DNA of 52,472 nt from CAYVCG01 sp964449985 (GCA_964449985.1 CAYVCG010000005.1:1-52472); one strand, 5' to 3'; positions 1-9,837 are shown, numbered from the stretch's first letter. Numbers and translations: made by a program. The notes: a model not told the origin generated them from the sequence alone.

Positions 1-145
1 CCCCCCTATTTATTTTCAAGCGTCATAATGCCTTGTCATTAAGTATATTAAGCTCTAGTCGTTAATTTTGTCGTTTATGTTTAAACAGGCAAAAGTAAAA
101 GCCTGATATATTTCTTAAATTATAAACTTCTCTTTTGTATATTTA
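1..145. other. Intergenic, nothing recognised
   Basis: AT-rich sequence downstream of the carD-like gene. I see no ORF with a ribosome binding site, no RNA gene and no clear terminator here. Confidence 0.5.
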
Positions 146-622
146 TTAGCATATAACTTTGTCCAATATATCTTCCGCCTGCGGCTTTTCGACTTCATGT
201 GAAAGAATTATTTCACTAAGTATTATTTGTTTTGCGGTTGAAAGCACTTTCTTTTCGGCACTGGATAAGCCTTTTTCTCTCTCTCTTATCCTTAAATTCC
301 TGAAAACTTCTGCAACAAGACCAATGTTGCCTGTTTTAATTTTTTCCATGTTATCCTTATAGCGCTGGTTCCAATTATCATTCATAACAATCGGTACATC
401 CTTGACTTCTTTAATTCTTTCAATAAGCGTGTCTGATTGTATAACAGAACGTATCCCCGCATTCTCCGCATTTTTGACGGAGACAAGAATCTTCAGATTT
501 CCGACAGGTATGTTTAAGACATAATAAGAGTGCGTTGCACCATCTATAACTTTCTGCTCTAAATCTACAATAGTCCCCGCACCATACATAGGATAAACGA
601 CCTTATCTCCTATAGAAAACAC
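146..622 (-). CDS. carD: CarD/CdnL-family transcriptional regulator
   Basis: A 158-residue protein. Residues 1-60 match the RNA-polymerase-interacting Tudor-like domain of CarD/CdnL/TRCF proteins (N-terminal GDKVVYPMYGAGTI), followed by a helical C-terminal half rich in Lys and Arg. Family members bind the RNA polymerase beta subunit and stabilise open promoter complexes. The start is GTG: an AAAGGAG motif lies about 10 nt upstream, and the overlapping ATG two bases earlier runs into a stop within five codons. It lies downstream of the pyr operon on the same strand, but a terminator and its own promoter separate them. The family is clear; its regulon cannot be inferred. Confidence 0.88.
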   Translation of the reverse strand: MFSIGDKVVYPMYGAGTIVDLEQKVIDGATHSYYVLNIPVGNLKILVSVKNAENAGIRSVIQSDTLIERIKEVKDVPIVMNDNWNQRYKDNMEKIKTGNIGLVAEVFRNLRIREREKGLSSAEKKVLSTAKQIILSEIILSHEVEKPQAEDILDKVIC

Positions 623-676
623 ATTAACTCAACTCCTTTACTCAGAAAAAGGTTTATAATAGTATTTTATGTATAT

Positions 677-704
677 ATTATAGCACTTAATAGGAAAAAA
701 TCAA
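677..704 (-). promoter_or_regulatory. Probable sigma-A promoter of carD
   Basis: On the minus strand a TTGATT -35 is separated by 16 nt from a perfect TATAAT -10 (677-682). The start codon lies about 55 nt downstream. With the pyr terminator it accounts for the 301-nt carD-pyrE gap. Confidence 0.6.
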
Positions 705-860
705 ATACAGAAATAATATGTATCATATATTTTGTATTTTTTTAATAGTTTTATACAAATAATGCTAATTTTATTTGTTACACTGCTAATTGACAATCTA
801 ATTGTACCATAAAACACATTTACACATAGTTTGCCTTGCCTATTTTTGCTATTTTTATAT

Positions 861-902
861 AAAAAAGGACACGGCAAAACATTTATAGCTTTGCCATGCC
901 TT
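861..902 (-). terminator. Intrinsic terminator of the pyr operon
   Basis: Read on the minus strand, an 11-bp stem (GGCATGGCAAA with TTTGCCGTGTC, two G-U pairs) is followed by CTTTTTTATA. It lies 22 nt past the pyrE stop codon and closes the pyrimidine operon. Confidence 0.85.
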
Positions 903-923
903 AAATGAAGATCAAGAAAATTT

Positions 924-1508
924 CTACTTTGCAGCCGCTCTGCTTCCGGGTTTGTAAGGCGCGATTTTGCCTTCCTTACACAGCGGGCAATCGTTGCTTT
1001 CATATGAAAGTACCTCAGTTGTGTATGCAGCAACGGTTTTGACACCAAAGTCCACCTTACCGTTGCTTCTATCAACCAAAAGCGCAACGCCGACAACCTC
1101 TCCGCCATTATCCTTAACGCATTTAATAACGTCAAAAACGCTGCCACCGGTTGTAACCACATCCTCAGCAACAAGAACCCTCGCACCTTTTTGCAGTGTA
1201 AACCCTCTGCGCAATGTCATAACATCATTTTCGCGCTCTGCAAACAGGTTTTTAGCGCCCAACTGTCTTGCTATCTCATATCCGATTATAATACCGCCTA
1301 TTGCCGGGGCAATAACCACGTCTATATTATCGTTTTTAAACTCCTCACAAATCCCTTCGCATAGTTCCTGTGCATAGTTTGGATATTGCAGAATCTTCGC
1401 GCACTGCATATATTTATCACTGTGCTTTCCGCTTGTTAAAATAAAATGGCCGGTTAAAAGCACATCAGCATCTATTAAAATCTCTTCAACGCGTTTTTTA
1501 TCCAACAT
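924..1508 (-). CDS. pyrE: Orotate phosphoribosyltransferase
   Basis: Cytosolic enzyme joining orotate and PRPP to give OMP, step five of de novo pyrimidine synthesis. The 194-residue protein has the PRPP-binding motif VLVAEDVVTTGGS at residues 111-123. It ends in a Cys-rich tail (C174 and C177), as in the longer PyrE subgroup of Clostridia. It is the last gene of the operon, 12 nt after pyrD, and is followed by the terminator. Placing pyrE at the promoter-distal end, apart from pyrF, is common in clostridial pyr operons. Confidence 0.95.
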   Translation of the reverse strand: MLDKKRVEEILIDADVLLTGHFILTSGKHSDKYMQCAKILQYPNYAQELCEGICEEFKNDNIDVVIAPAIGGIIIGYEIARQLGAKNLFAERENDVMTLRRGFTLQKGARVLVAEDVVTTGGSVFDVIKCVKDNGGEVVGVALLVDRSNGKVDFGVKTVAAYTTEVLSYESNDCPLCKEGKIAPYKPGSRAAAK

Positions 1509-1520
1509 GTTTTCTCCTCC

Positions 1521-2426
1521 TTATTTTATAATCCCTCGTATTTCCGATAAATCCTTCACACGATTTTTTTCCATATATTCTGTTATCCCATTAAGAACAT
1601 CAATAGTTGCATAAGGGTTGTTAAAATTAGCAGTGCCAACGGCAATGGCTGTAGCCCCGGCCATAATAAACTCAATAGCATCATCGCCGTTCATTATGCC
1701 GCCCAAACCGATTATCGGCAGGCTTATGGCATTGGCCACCTGCCAAACCATGCGCACAGCCACAGGTTTAATCGCCGGGCCGGACAATCCTCCGATTTTA
1801 CGGTTTAAAATAGGTTTTCTTTTATTTATATCTATCCTCATGCCCATAAGCGTGTTTATGAGGGATATCGCATCTGCTCCGCCGCTTTCAGCTGCTCTTG
1901 CTATTTCTACAATATCTGTCACGTTTGGACTAAGTTTTACAATAACAGGCTGTTTGGCATATTTTTTAACTTCCGACACAACCTTCTCAGCCATATGACA
2001 ATCCGTTCCGAACGTTATACCGCCTTCCGAAACATTTGGGCACGATATGTTTAGCTCCAAAAAATCAACGTCTGCTTCTGCCAGCGCCTTCGTAACATTA
2101 ACGTATTCATCAACAGTATGGCCACAGATATTAACGACTATTTTTGTGTCAAAGGTTCTTAAAAATGGAATATCCTCTTTTATAAAATGCTCCACTCCGG
2201 GATTTTGCAAACCAACGCTATTAAGCATTCCTCCGTATGTTTCGGCAATTCTCGGAGGCGGATTGCCGTTCCAAGGCTTGTCGGAAACACCTTTAACGAC
2301 TACAGCGCCAAGCTTGCTTAAATCCAAAAACTCTGCATATTCCTTTCCGCTTCCAAAAGTCCCCGAGGCTGTCATCACCGGGTTTTTAAGCTCCACACCG
2401 GCTATGTTTACTTTAAGATTAATCAT
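1521..2426 (-). CDS. pyrD: Dihydroorotate dehydrogenase, class 1B catalytic subunit
   Basis: FMN-containing subunit oxidising dihydroorotate to orotate. The 301-residue TIM barrel has C129 in NISCPNVSEGG, the catalytic base of class 1 enzymes, and K45 in the VVVKGV strand. Class 1B assignment rests on that Cys and on the adjoining pyrK, whose 3' end overlaps the start of this gene by 8 nt, indicating translational coupling. Class 1B enzymes pass electrons through PyrK to NAD+, which fits an anaerobe; class 2 enzymes use quinones and have Ser instead. Confidence 0.95.
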   Translation of the reverse strand: MINLKVNIAGVELKNPVMTASGTFGSGKEYAEFLDLSKLGAVVVKGVSDKPWNGNPPPRIAETYGGMLNSVGLQNPGVEHFIKEDIPFLRTFDTKIVVNICGHTVDEYVNVTKALAEADVDFLELNISCPNVSEGGITFGTDCHMAEKVVSEVKKYAKQPVIVKLSPNVTDIVEIARAAESGGADAISLINTLMGMRIDINKRKPILNRKIGGLSGPAIKPVAVRMVWQVANAISLPIIGLGGIMNGDDAIEFIMAGATAIAVGTANFNNPYATIDVLNGITEYMEKNRVKDLSEIRGIIK

Positions 2427-3207
2427 CCCAAATCACCTCCGAGCCATTAAAAACCGGGCCTTCCTTACAAACCTTTTTGTATTCAAAGTCTTTATGCTTT
2501 GATTTCACAGGAACAACGCAGCCAACACAAACCCCAAGACCACAAGCCATACGTTCCTCCATGGATACAAAGCATTTAATACCCCTAGTCTCAGCCCATT
2601 GACTGACGGCTTTAAGCATAACCTTAGGGCCGCAGGAATAAACGACATCGCAGCTTTCATATTCAAGGCTTTGCATTAATGCTATAACATTGCCTTTAAA
2701 TCCAACACTTCCATCATCTGTCGCAATATGAACATTTGCACCTGTTTTGGCAAAACCCTTTATAAGATACGGCTGTGATCTATATCCAAGGAACACTGTT
2801 ATTTCAGCGTCAGGCGATTTTTGCCGTATATCTTTTACAAGCTGCAACATAGGAGGGACACCAACGCCGCCGCCAACTACCGCAACCTTTTTCAAATTAG
2901 GAAGGATATTAAACCCATTGCCTAAAGGAGCAAGAACAGTCAGTTTATCCCCGGGCTTCAAGCCGGAAAAATACTTCGTGCCTTCTCCAACCACCTGATA
3001 AACCATGCGTAATCTTTTAGCTTGTTTATCAATCTCGCAAAGGCTTATTGGCCGCGGGAGAAGATGCTCTCCCTTATGCACATAAAGTTCTGCAAACTGG
3101 CCAGCTCTGGCATCGGATAAATCCTTATCAAACGTTAACTCCATATCAAAAATATTGTCCGCAATCGCCTCGTTGGATATTATATCGCAAATAGTGTGTT
3201 GACGCAT
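2419..3207 (-). CDS. pyrK: Dihydroorotate dehydrogenase electron-transfer subunit
   Basis: FAD and [2Fe-2S] partner of PyrD that passes electrons to NAD+. In 262 residues I see the flavin-binding RPIS motif (52-55), the nucleotide-binding glycine-rich loop GGGVGVPPM (112-120) and the iron-sulfur ligands C222, C227, C230 and C247 near the C-terminus. The start ATG overlaps the carB stop codon by one base and the 3' end overlaps pyrD by 8 nt, so expression of the three is probably coupled. Confidence 0.95.
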   Translation of the reverse strand: MRQHTICDIISNEAIADNIFDMELTFDKDLSDARAGQFAELYVHKGEHLLPRPISLCEIDKQAKRLRMVYQVVGEGTKYFSGLKPGDKLTVLAPLGNGFNILPNLKKVAVVGGGVGVPPMLQLVKDIRQKSPDAEITVFLGYRSQPYLIKGFAKTGANVHIATDDGSVGFKGNVIALMQSLEYESCDVVYSCGPKVMLKAVSQWAETRGIKCFVSMEERMACGLGVCVGCVVPVKSKHKDFEYKKVCKEGPVFNGSEVIWDD

Positions 3208-6200
3208 TAATTATATCCCCCCAAAGGTATTACCTCAAGGGAAGCCTCATCAATACCGGCTTCCATAACTTCCAGCATAGCCCTTGCTGTATCCATTGAT
3301 GTTAATAACGTAATGCTCGTTTCCGCAGCAGTTCGCCTTATTTTAAAACCATCGCTTGAAGCATCGTTGCTAACGCTCGGGATATCTATAAGCATGTCTA
3401 TAAGGCCACTTCTCATTATATCGAGTATGTTTGGAACGCCTTCACCTATCTTTTTAACAGGGTATGCCTTTATTCCGTTTTCATTCATAACCTTTGCGGT
3501 GCCCTCGGTTGCAATAAACTTACAACCCAAAGCAGCAAATCGTTTTGCCAACTCAATAAATTCCGCCTGATCACGTTTCTTTATCGTTGCTAAAATCGTG
3601 CTGCCGGATTTTGGGATGTTCATCTTTGCGCCCAAAAAGCCTTTATACAATGCGTTTTGCAGCGTCTTACCAACGCCTAAAACCTCACCTGTGGAGCGCA
3701 TTTCCGGCCCTAATGATACTTCAACAAGCGGAAGCTTTTCAGTCGAGAATACAGGCACCTTAACAGAAATTGTTTTTGGCTCTTTAGCAATAAACGTTCC
3801 ATATCCCATATCTTTAAGCTTTTCGCCCAGCATAACGCGCGTAGCTATATCTATAATCGGAACTCCAGTGACCTTGCTTATATAAGGCACAGTGCGGCTG
3901 GAACGCGGGTTAACCTCAATGATATAAAGATTTCCCTCGAACTCTATATATTGAATATTTATCATACCAATAACTTCCAAGGCTACAGAAATCTTTTTTG
4001 TAACCTCCATAATCTGGCTTCTAATGCCATCAGAAATGTTTTGCGGCGGATAGATAGAAATACTGTCGCCCGAGTGTATTCCAGCTCTTTCCAAATGCTC
4101 CATTATACCCGGGATAAACACGTCTTCTCCGTCACAAATAGCATCAACCTCTATTTCTCTGCCTTCTAAGTATCTATCAATAAGAACGGGATTTTTGCTG
4201 TCCTTTTCAAATGCATCGGATAAATATTGCGTCAAGCGTTCTTTGTCATAAGTAATCTGCATACCCTGACCGCCTAATACGTATGATGGTCGAACCAAAA
4301 CAGGATAACCCAACTCCTCCGCTGTTTTTACGCCATCCTCAAGATTCCAAACACCTCTGCCCTTGGGTCTTGCAATATTAAGCTTCTCCAAAAGCTCCTC
4401 AAACTTTTCCCTGTCTTCGGCGGCATGGATTTGCTCCGGTTTTGTTCCGTATATTGGCATGTTCATCTCTCGGAAAAACTTAGCCAATTTTATTGCTGTT
4501 TGACCGCCGAATTGCAAAATAACGCCGTCTGGTTTTTCCTTTTCAACTATGTTTAAAACTTCTTCTTCTGTTAACGGCTCGAAATAAAGCTTGTCAGATG
4601 TATCGAAGTCTGTTGAAACAGTTTCCGGGTTATTGTTTACGATTATCGTTTCTATTCCTGCGCGTTTTAAAGCAAGCACGCTATGAACAGAGCAATAATC
4701 AAACTCTATACCCTGCCCTATTCTTATAGGCCCAGAGCCGATAACCAAAACTTTTCTACTATTACTTGTAACAACCTCATCATCACTGTCGTATGTGGAA
4801 TAGTAGTATGGTGATACCGCTTCAAACTCACCCGCGCATGTATCAACCTTTTTATATACCGGATTTATATTCCATTTCATACGCAGCTTGTAAATATCCT
4901 GAGGGCTGCATTTTATAAAGTCAGCCATTCCCTTATCAGAAAAGCCCATCTCTTTATACCGCCTTAAAAAGTCTTCCGTTAAATCGTCTACAGTAAACTC
5001 TTTAAGGGTTTCTTCCATATCAACTATGTTCTTTATCTTATTGACAAAGAAAGGATCCATGCCGGTTATTTCGCAAACCTTATCTACTCTATAGTTCCTG
5101 CGTAACATTTCCGCAAGGTCAAAAATACGTTCGTCATCCGGTATTTGAACACGCTTTTTAAGCTCCTCAATTGAGCGTTCCTGAGAAGACTTTCTTTGCA
5201 AGCTATACTGGCCTATTTCCAATGACCGAATACCTTTTAACAATGCCTGCTCAAACGTATTTCCGATAGCCATAACCTCACCCGTCGCCATCATTTTTGT
5301 GCCAAGTGTGCGTTTTGCACCGCGGAATTTATCAAACGGCCATTTCGGTATTTTTAAAACAGCATAATCTACAACAGGCTCAAAACATGCATAAGTAGTT
5401 CCTGTTACAGCATTTTTTATCTCATCAAGAGCATAACCCAAAGCAATCTTTGCAGCCACCTTTGCTATCGGATAGCCTGTCGCCTTTGAAGCAAGAGCAG
5501 ATGAGCGGCTTACACGAGGGTTTATTTCGATAACTGCATATTCATAGCTTTCCGGATTTAGAGCAAACTGAATGTTGCAACCGCCGATTATTTTTACGGA
5601 CTCGATAATAGCTATGGCGGCGCTTCTGAGCATTTGATATTCTTTGCTAGTGAGAGTCTGTGCCGGAGCAACAACGATACTGTCCCCAGTATGAACACCT
5701 ACAGGGTCTATGTTTTCCATGCTGCAAACGGTAATACAATTACCATATGCATCACGAATAACCTCAAACTCTATCTCTTTCCAGCCTTTAATACACTTTT
5801 CAATAAGCGCTTGCCCAACACGGCTTAACTGAAGGCCCTGTGTGAGTATTTCTCGCAATTCATCCTCATTTTCTGCTATACCGCCGCCTGTTCCACCCAA
5901 AGTATAAGCCGGGCGAACAACAACGGGATAATTTATTTCCTCTGCAAACTTAACACCGGAATCAACATCTGTTACAATATTGCTTTCAACAAGTGGTTGG
6001 CCGGTGCGCTCCATAAGCTTTTTGAAGCTGTCTCTATCTTCGCCTTCTTTAATCGAAGCTATAGAAGTACCGATAACGCGAATATTGTATTTATCAAGAA
6101 TTCCCAAATCGTATAGCTCGCAGGATAAGTTCAAGCCGGTTTGGCCGCCCATTCCTGCGATAATGCTATCGGGGCGCTCCTTTTCAATAACCTTTTCAAC

Positions 6201-6419
6201 AAACTCAACGGTAAGCGGCTCAATATATGTATAATGCGCCATGCCGTAGTCTGTCATTATCGTTGCAGGGTTGCTGTTTATAAGAACAACCTCAACGCCT
6301 TCCTCTTTCAAAGCCTGACAAGCTTGTGTGCCGGAATAGTCAAACTCGGCAGCCTGCCCTATAACAATCGGACCAGATCCGATAACCAAAACTTTTTTAA
6401 TCGCATCATTTTTAGGCAT
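3207..6419 (-). CDS. carB: Carbamoyl-phosphate synthase large subunit
   Basis: Makes carbamoyl phosphate from bicarbonate, ammonia and two ATP. The 1070 residues match the family length. Two homologous ATP-grasp halves are visible: the first begins near residue 10 (VLVIGSGPIVIGQAAEFDY), the second near residue 555 (VLVIGSGPIRIGQGIEFDY). An allosteric MGS-like domain follows from about residue 935. No active-site loss was noticed. The large subunit can use free ammonia without glutaminase activity, which matters because the companion CarA looks catalytically impaired. It starts 38 nt after carA and overlaps pyrK by one base. Confidence 0.97.
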   Translation of the reverse strand: MPKNDAIKKVLVIGSGPIVIGQAAEFDYSGTQACQALKEEGVEVVLINSNPATIMTDYGMAHYTYIEPLTVEFVEKVIEKERPDSIIAGMGGQTGLNLSCELYDLGILDKYNIRVIGTSIASIKEGEDRDSFKKLMERTGQPLVESNIVTDVDSGVKFAEEINYPVVVRPAYTLGGTGGGIAENEDELREILTQGLQLSRVGQALIEKCIKGWKEIEFEVIRDAYGNCITVCSMENIDPVGVHTGDSIVVAPAQTLTSKEYQMLRSAAIAIIESVKIIGGCNIQFALNPESYEYAVIEINPRVSRSSALASKATGYPIAKVAAKIALGYALDEIKNAVTGTTYACFEPVVDYAVLKIPKWPFDKFRGAKRTLGTKMMATGEVMAIGNTFEQALLKGIRSLEIGQYSLQRKSSQERSIEELKKRVQIPDDERIFDLAEMLRRNYRVDKVCEITGMDPFFVNKIKNIVDMEETLKEFTVDDLTEDFLRRYKEMGFSDKGMADFIKCSPQDIYKLRMKWNINPVYKKVDTCAGEFEAVSPYYYSTYDSDDEVVTSNSRKVLVIGSGPIRIGQGIEFDYCSVHSVLALKRAGIETIIVNNNPETVSTDFDTSDKLYFEPLTEEEVLNIVEKEKPDGVILQFGGQTAIKLAKFFREMNMPIYGTKPEQIHAAEDREKFEELLEKLNIARPKGRGVWNLEDGVKTAEELGYPVLVRPSYVLGGQGMQITYDKERLTQYLSDAFEKDSKNPVLIDRYLEGREIEVDAICDGEDVFIPGIMEHLERAGIHSGDSISIYPPQNISDGIRSQIMEVTKKISVALEVIGMINIQYIEFEGNLYIIEVNPRSSRTVPYISKVTGVPIIDIATRVMLGEKLKDMGYGTFIAKEPKTISVKVPVFSTEKLPLVEVSLGPEMRSTGEVLGVGKTLQNALYKGFLGAKMNIPKSGSTILATIKKRDQAEFIELAKRFAALGCKFIATEGTAKVMNENGIKAYPVKKIGEGVPNILDIMRSGLIDMLIDIPSVSNDASSDGFKIRRTAAETSITLLTSMDTARAMLEVMEAGIDEASLEVIPLGGYN

Positions 6420-6457
6420 TTAACGTTCCTCCTGAAAAAGTATTAATTATTACCGTA

Positions 6458-7564
6458 TTAGCTTAAAAGAGAATCAAATATATCAAATACAAAGCCTGTA
6501 TGGCAAGGATCATCCGCCGTTTGTGGGCAAAATTGCACACCGAAAACAGGAAGGCTCTTATGACGAATACCTTCAACTGTTAAACTGTTTACGTTCCTGA
6601 AACTTTCCTCAACATCGCCCGGCAGACATGAAACAGCAAAATCGTTGTTCTGATTCGTTATATAAACCTTGCCGTTTTTCAAATCTTTAACAGGATAATT
6701 GCATCCGTGATGACCAAATTTCATTTTTTCTACATGGCATCCCAAAGCAAGGCTTATTACTTGGAAGCCCAGACAAGCTCCAAAAACAGGCTTCTCTTTA
6801 ATCAAAAGCTTTACATTCTCAACTATCTCTGGTATATCAAGAGGGCTGCCTGCGCCTGTGGAAACAAAAACTCCATCAACCCCATCTGTAATAATTTCAG
6901 CAGCAGGAGTATACGCCGGATAAACCGTGATTTTATATCCTTTGTTTTTTAATTCATTTAAAATGCTGTTTTTTATGCCCAAATCTATAACGCCTACATG
7001 CTTGCTTTTTATAGAAGCACCTTCAATAACAAGTTTATCCGGTCTTGTAATTTCTTTGACTATATTTTTATTTACACAGGAATCGAATTTCTGCTCAATC
7101 TGGCTTTTTGTAAGCTCTGCCGGTTCATTGCCTTCCGAATAAGGGTTTCTTGTTGTGATTATACCCTTCATCGTTCCTTTGTCACGAAGAATACGCATAA
7201 CCGCCCTCGTATCAATACCTTCGATGCCCATAATTTTATGCTGTTTTAAGAAACCTTCCAGTTCCATCTCACAGCGCCAGTTGTTTGGCTTGTCACACTT
7301 TTCACGGACAATAAACCCTTTAAGCCCTGCCTTTTCCGATTCCATATCCTCCAGATTAATTCCCGCATTGCCCACCAAAGGATACGTCATCATAACGATT
7401 TGGCCTGCATAGGAAGGGTCAGTAATGATCTCCTGATATCCGACCATAGCCGTTGTAAAGACGATTTCACCTGCGGTTTCTTTTAAATGCCCGAACGCTT
7501 TTCCCTTAAAAATGCTGCCGTCTTCAAGTATTAAAAATGCTTTCATAGATTTTTCCAACATCAT
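6458..7564 (-). CDS. carA: Carbamoyl-phosphate synthase small subunit, glutaminase triad altered
   Basis: A 368-residue homologue of the glutamine amidotransferase subunit. The N-terminal CPSase domain looks normal (GYQEIITDPSYAGQI, GIDTRAVMRILRD). In the class I amidotransferase domain the nucleophile C264 is present (GACLGFQ; the usual form is CLGHQ). The family's QxHPEA motif reads VQFCPQTADDP: the catalytic His is C346 and the catalytic Glu is Q348. The conserved QNHGFAV motif reads QNNDFAV, so the active-site His (E. coli His312) is N307. Several independent codon changes are involved, so sequencing error is unlikely. I infer weak or no glutaminase activity and a structural role with ammonia as nitrogen donor. 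A GGGGAG lies 5 nt before the start. Confidence 0.92.
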   Translation of the reverse strand: MMLEKSMKAFLILEDGSIFKGKAFGHLKETAGEIVFTTAMVGYQEIITDPSYAGQIVMMTYPLVGNAGINLEDMESEKAGLKGFIVREKCDKPNNWRCEMELEGFLKQHKIMGIEGIDTRAVMRILRDKGTMKGIITTRNPYSEGNEPAELTKSQIEQKFDSCVNKNIVKEITRPDKLVIEGASIKSKHVGVIDLGIKNSILNELKNKGYKITVYPAYTPAAEIITDGVDGVFVSTGAGSPLDIPEIVENVKLLIKEKPVFGACLGFQVISLALGCHVEKMKFGHHGCNYPVKDLKNGKVYITNQNNDFAVSCLPGDVEESFRNVNSLTVEGIRHKSLPVFGVQFCPQTADDPCHTGFVFDIFDSLLS

Positions 7565-7590
7565 TTCGTCTCCCCTAAATGAATTTTTGG

Positions 7591-8523
7591 CTAAATGCCA
7601 ATAGCGCCAATTAAATCCGCCTTCATATCCAAAGCTGCCTGCCTTGCAGCCTTAGCAAAATCACGTGGGCCAAAATCATCCTTATATGCCTTGCCCTTAT
7701 AAGCCGCAATAATACCTCTTGAGCTGTTTACTATAGCACCCAAACCGTCCTGCTTAAAACAAACCGCGAGATCTTCTGCTTTGCCGCCTTGTGCGCCGTA
7801 TCCCGGAACAAGGAAGAATGTGTTCGGCATTATTTCGCGAAGCCTTGCTGCCTGCTGCGGATGAGTTGCACCAACTACAGCGCCAACAGAGCTATATCCG
7901 AATCTACCGATAAGCTCACTTCCCCATTTCGCTGTAAGCTCGCCGACCTTTTCGTATATAGGCGCTCCGTCCACAAGAAGATCCTGAATCTCACCGCTAT
8001 TTGGGTTTGAGGTTTTGACCAAAACAAACATACCTTTTTCAAACTCTTTACAATTTCCCATATATGGTTCAATTGAATCATAGCCGAGGTATGGGTTTAG
8101 CGTTACAAAATCCTCATAATAAACGGTGTATTTCTCATTTCCAACCGCAACTTGCCCGATATGTCCGTCGGAATAAGCTTCAGCTGTTGAAGCAATATCG
8201 CTCCTCTTAACGTCGCCAATTACTATAAGGCCTTTTTTCTTGGCATACTTAATTGTTTTAATATATGCCTTTATGCCCTCCGCCCCAAACTGCTCATACA
8301 TAGCGACCTGTGGTTTAACCGCCGGAACGATATCATATAGCTCGTCTATTAAACCTTTATTAAACATATAAAATGCTTTTGCCGCGCCTTTTAACGTTTG
8401 CCCGTATTCAGAAAAAGCTTTATCCAAAATATGCTCCGGAATATAATCAAGACGTGGATCCAGCCCGACGACTGTTGGGTTATGGGTTTCGATTATTTTG
8501 TCTATAAGCTTATCTATTATCAT
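7591..8523 (-). CDS. pyrF: Orotidine-5'-phosphate decarboxylase (long form)
   Basis: Decarboxylates OMP to UMP. The 310-residue protein belongs to the longer bacterial OMP decarboxylase group rather than the roughly 230-residue form. The catalytic Asp-Lys-Asp motif is seen as GDVKRSDI with D104, K106 and D109. The N-terminal VVGLDPRLDYIP segment binds the nucleotide. It lies 15 nt from pyrC and 26 nt from carA in the operon. Confidence 0.95.
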   Translation of the reverse strand: MIIDKLIDKIIETHNPTVVGLDPRLDYIPEHILDKAFSEYGQTLKGAAKAFYMFNKGLIDELYDIVPAVKPQVAMYEQFGAEGIKAYIKTIKYAKKKGLIVIGDVKRSDIASTAEAYSDGHIGQVAVGNEKYTVYYEDFVTLNPYLGYDSIEPYMGNCKEFEKGMFVLVKTSNPNSGEIQDLLVDGAPIYEKVGELTAKWGSELIGRFGYSSVGAVVGATHPQQAARLREIMPNTFFLVPGYGAQGGKAEDLAVCFKQDGLGAIVNSSRGIIAAYKGKAYKDDFGPRDFAKAARQAALDMKADLIGAIGI

Positions 8524-8538
8524 TATAGTTCTCTCCTT

Positions 8539-9834
8539 TTAATTACACACTAAATTACCGTTTTCGACTATAATCTTGCCGCCAACAATCGTATATTCAA
8601 TTTTTCCTTTCACTGTTCTTCCGTCAAACGGGCTGTTTTTGCTCTTAGAGGAAAACTTTGAAATATCAATTGTATACGGTGTTTTTGTATCCACTATAGT
8701 AATATCAGCTATGCTTCCGCGGGACAAAACGCCTTTGTTTATGCCAATAATCCTTGCCGGGTTATAAGACATTTTTTCTATAAGCTCCAGCGGCGTTAGT
8801 ATATTGGTTTCAACAAGCTCTGTATATGCCAGAGGAAATGCCGTTTCAAGACCTACAATGCCGTTTTTCGCTTTTTCGAATTCGCAATCTTTTTCATCAT
8901 AATGGTGTGGAGCATGGTCTGTGGCTATAACGTCTATTATGCCGTCCTTCAAAGCTTCCAATACCGCTGCCCGGTCTTTTGAAGAACGAAGCGGTGGGCT
9001 CATCTTAAAGCTAGCGTCATAATCCGTGATGTCTTCGTCAATAAGCGTGAAATGGTGCGGGGTTACTTCCGCAGTCACATCCTGCAATCTGCTTTTAGCA
9101 TCTCTAAGGAGTTGCACCGCTCCCTTTGTGCTTATATGGCAGATATGAAGCTTTGCTCTAACGCTCTTTGCAAGTATAATATCCCGCGCAACAATAACAT
9201 CCTCAGAATCGGACGAAATACCAGAAAGACCCAATAATGCAGCCTGGTTTCCAGCATTCATCTGCCCTTTTCCGACAAGCTTGACTTCTTCACAATGAGA
9301 AAATACAGGCAGCTTAAACATAGCCGCATATTTCATAGCCGTTTTCATAAGCGCGGCATTGGAAACTGTTTTGCCATCTTCACTTATAGCGCAAATACCC
9401 ACCTTTGCCATTTCTCCTATGCTGGAAAGCTCTGAACCATTCTGGCCTTTTGTTATCGCTCCGATTGGCAGAACATTGACTACGCCTTCACGCTCCGCCT
9501 TCATTTTTATATATTCAACCAAAATTTCATTATCTATAACAGGTTCCGTGTTTGGCATACAGCAAACAGTCGTAAAGCCGCCCATTGCTGCGCTTCTTGT
9601 TCCCGTTGCTATCGTTTCTTTATATTCAAAGCCCGGCTCACGCAAATGCACATGCAAATCAATAAGCCCGGGAACAACCCATTTGCCAAACGCATCAATA
9701 ACTTTATCAGCGTTATCGGCATTTATATTTCGGCGAGAATCCTCAATAATACCGTCACACACAAGGATATCCCTAATCTCATCCGTATAGTTTGCAGGGT
9801 CTATAACTCTTCCGTTTTTAATAAGTATACGCAT
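8539..9834 (-). CDS. pyrC: Dihydroorotase
   Basis: Zinc amidohydrolase cyclising carbamoyl aspartate to dihydroorotate. In 431 residues the class I metal-site residues all fall where expected: H61 and H63 (HVHLREPG), D153, H180, H233 and D306 (ATDHAPHH). It begins 3 nt after the pyrB stop codon, so the two are probably translationally coupled. Nothing unusual was noticed. Confidence 0.95.
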   Translation of the reverse strand: MRILIKNGRVIDPANYTDEIRDILVCDGIIEDSRRNINADNADKVIDAFGKWVVPGLIDLHVHLREPGFEYKETIATGTRSAAMGGFTTVCCMPNTEPVIDNEILVEYIKMKAEREGVVNVLPIGAITKGQNGSELSSIGEMAKVGICAISEDGKTVSNAALMKTAMKYAAMFKLPVFSHCEEVKLVGKGQMNAGNQAALLGLSGISSDSEDVIVARDIILAKSVRAKLHICHISTKGAVQLLRDAKSRLQDVTAEVTPHHFTLIDEDITDYDASFKMSPPLRSSKDRAAVLEALKDGIIDVIATDHAPHHYDEKDCEFEKAKNGIVGLETAFPLAYTELVETNILTPLELIEKMSYNPARIIGINKGVLSRGSIADITIVDTKTPYTIDISKFSSKSKNSPFDGRTVKGKIEYTIVGGKIIVENGNLVCN

Positions 9835-9837
9835 ATA

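Noticed and set aside
701..1186. Open frame of 161 codons on the minus strand overlapping pyrE
   Set aside because: It overlaps pyrE in another frame, has no ribosome binding site, and covers the operon terminator.
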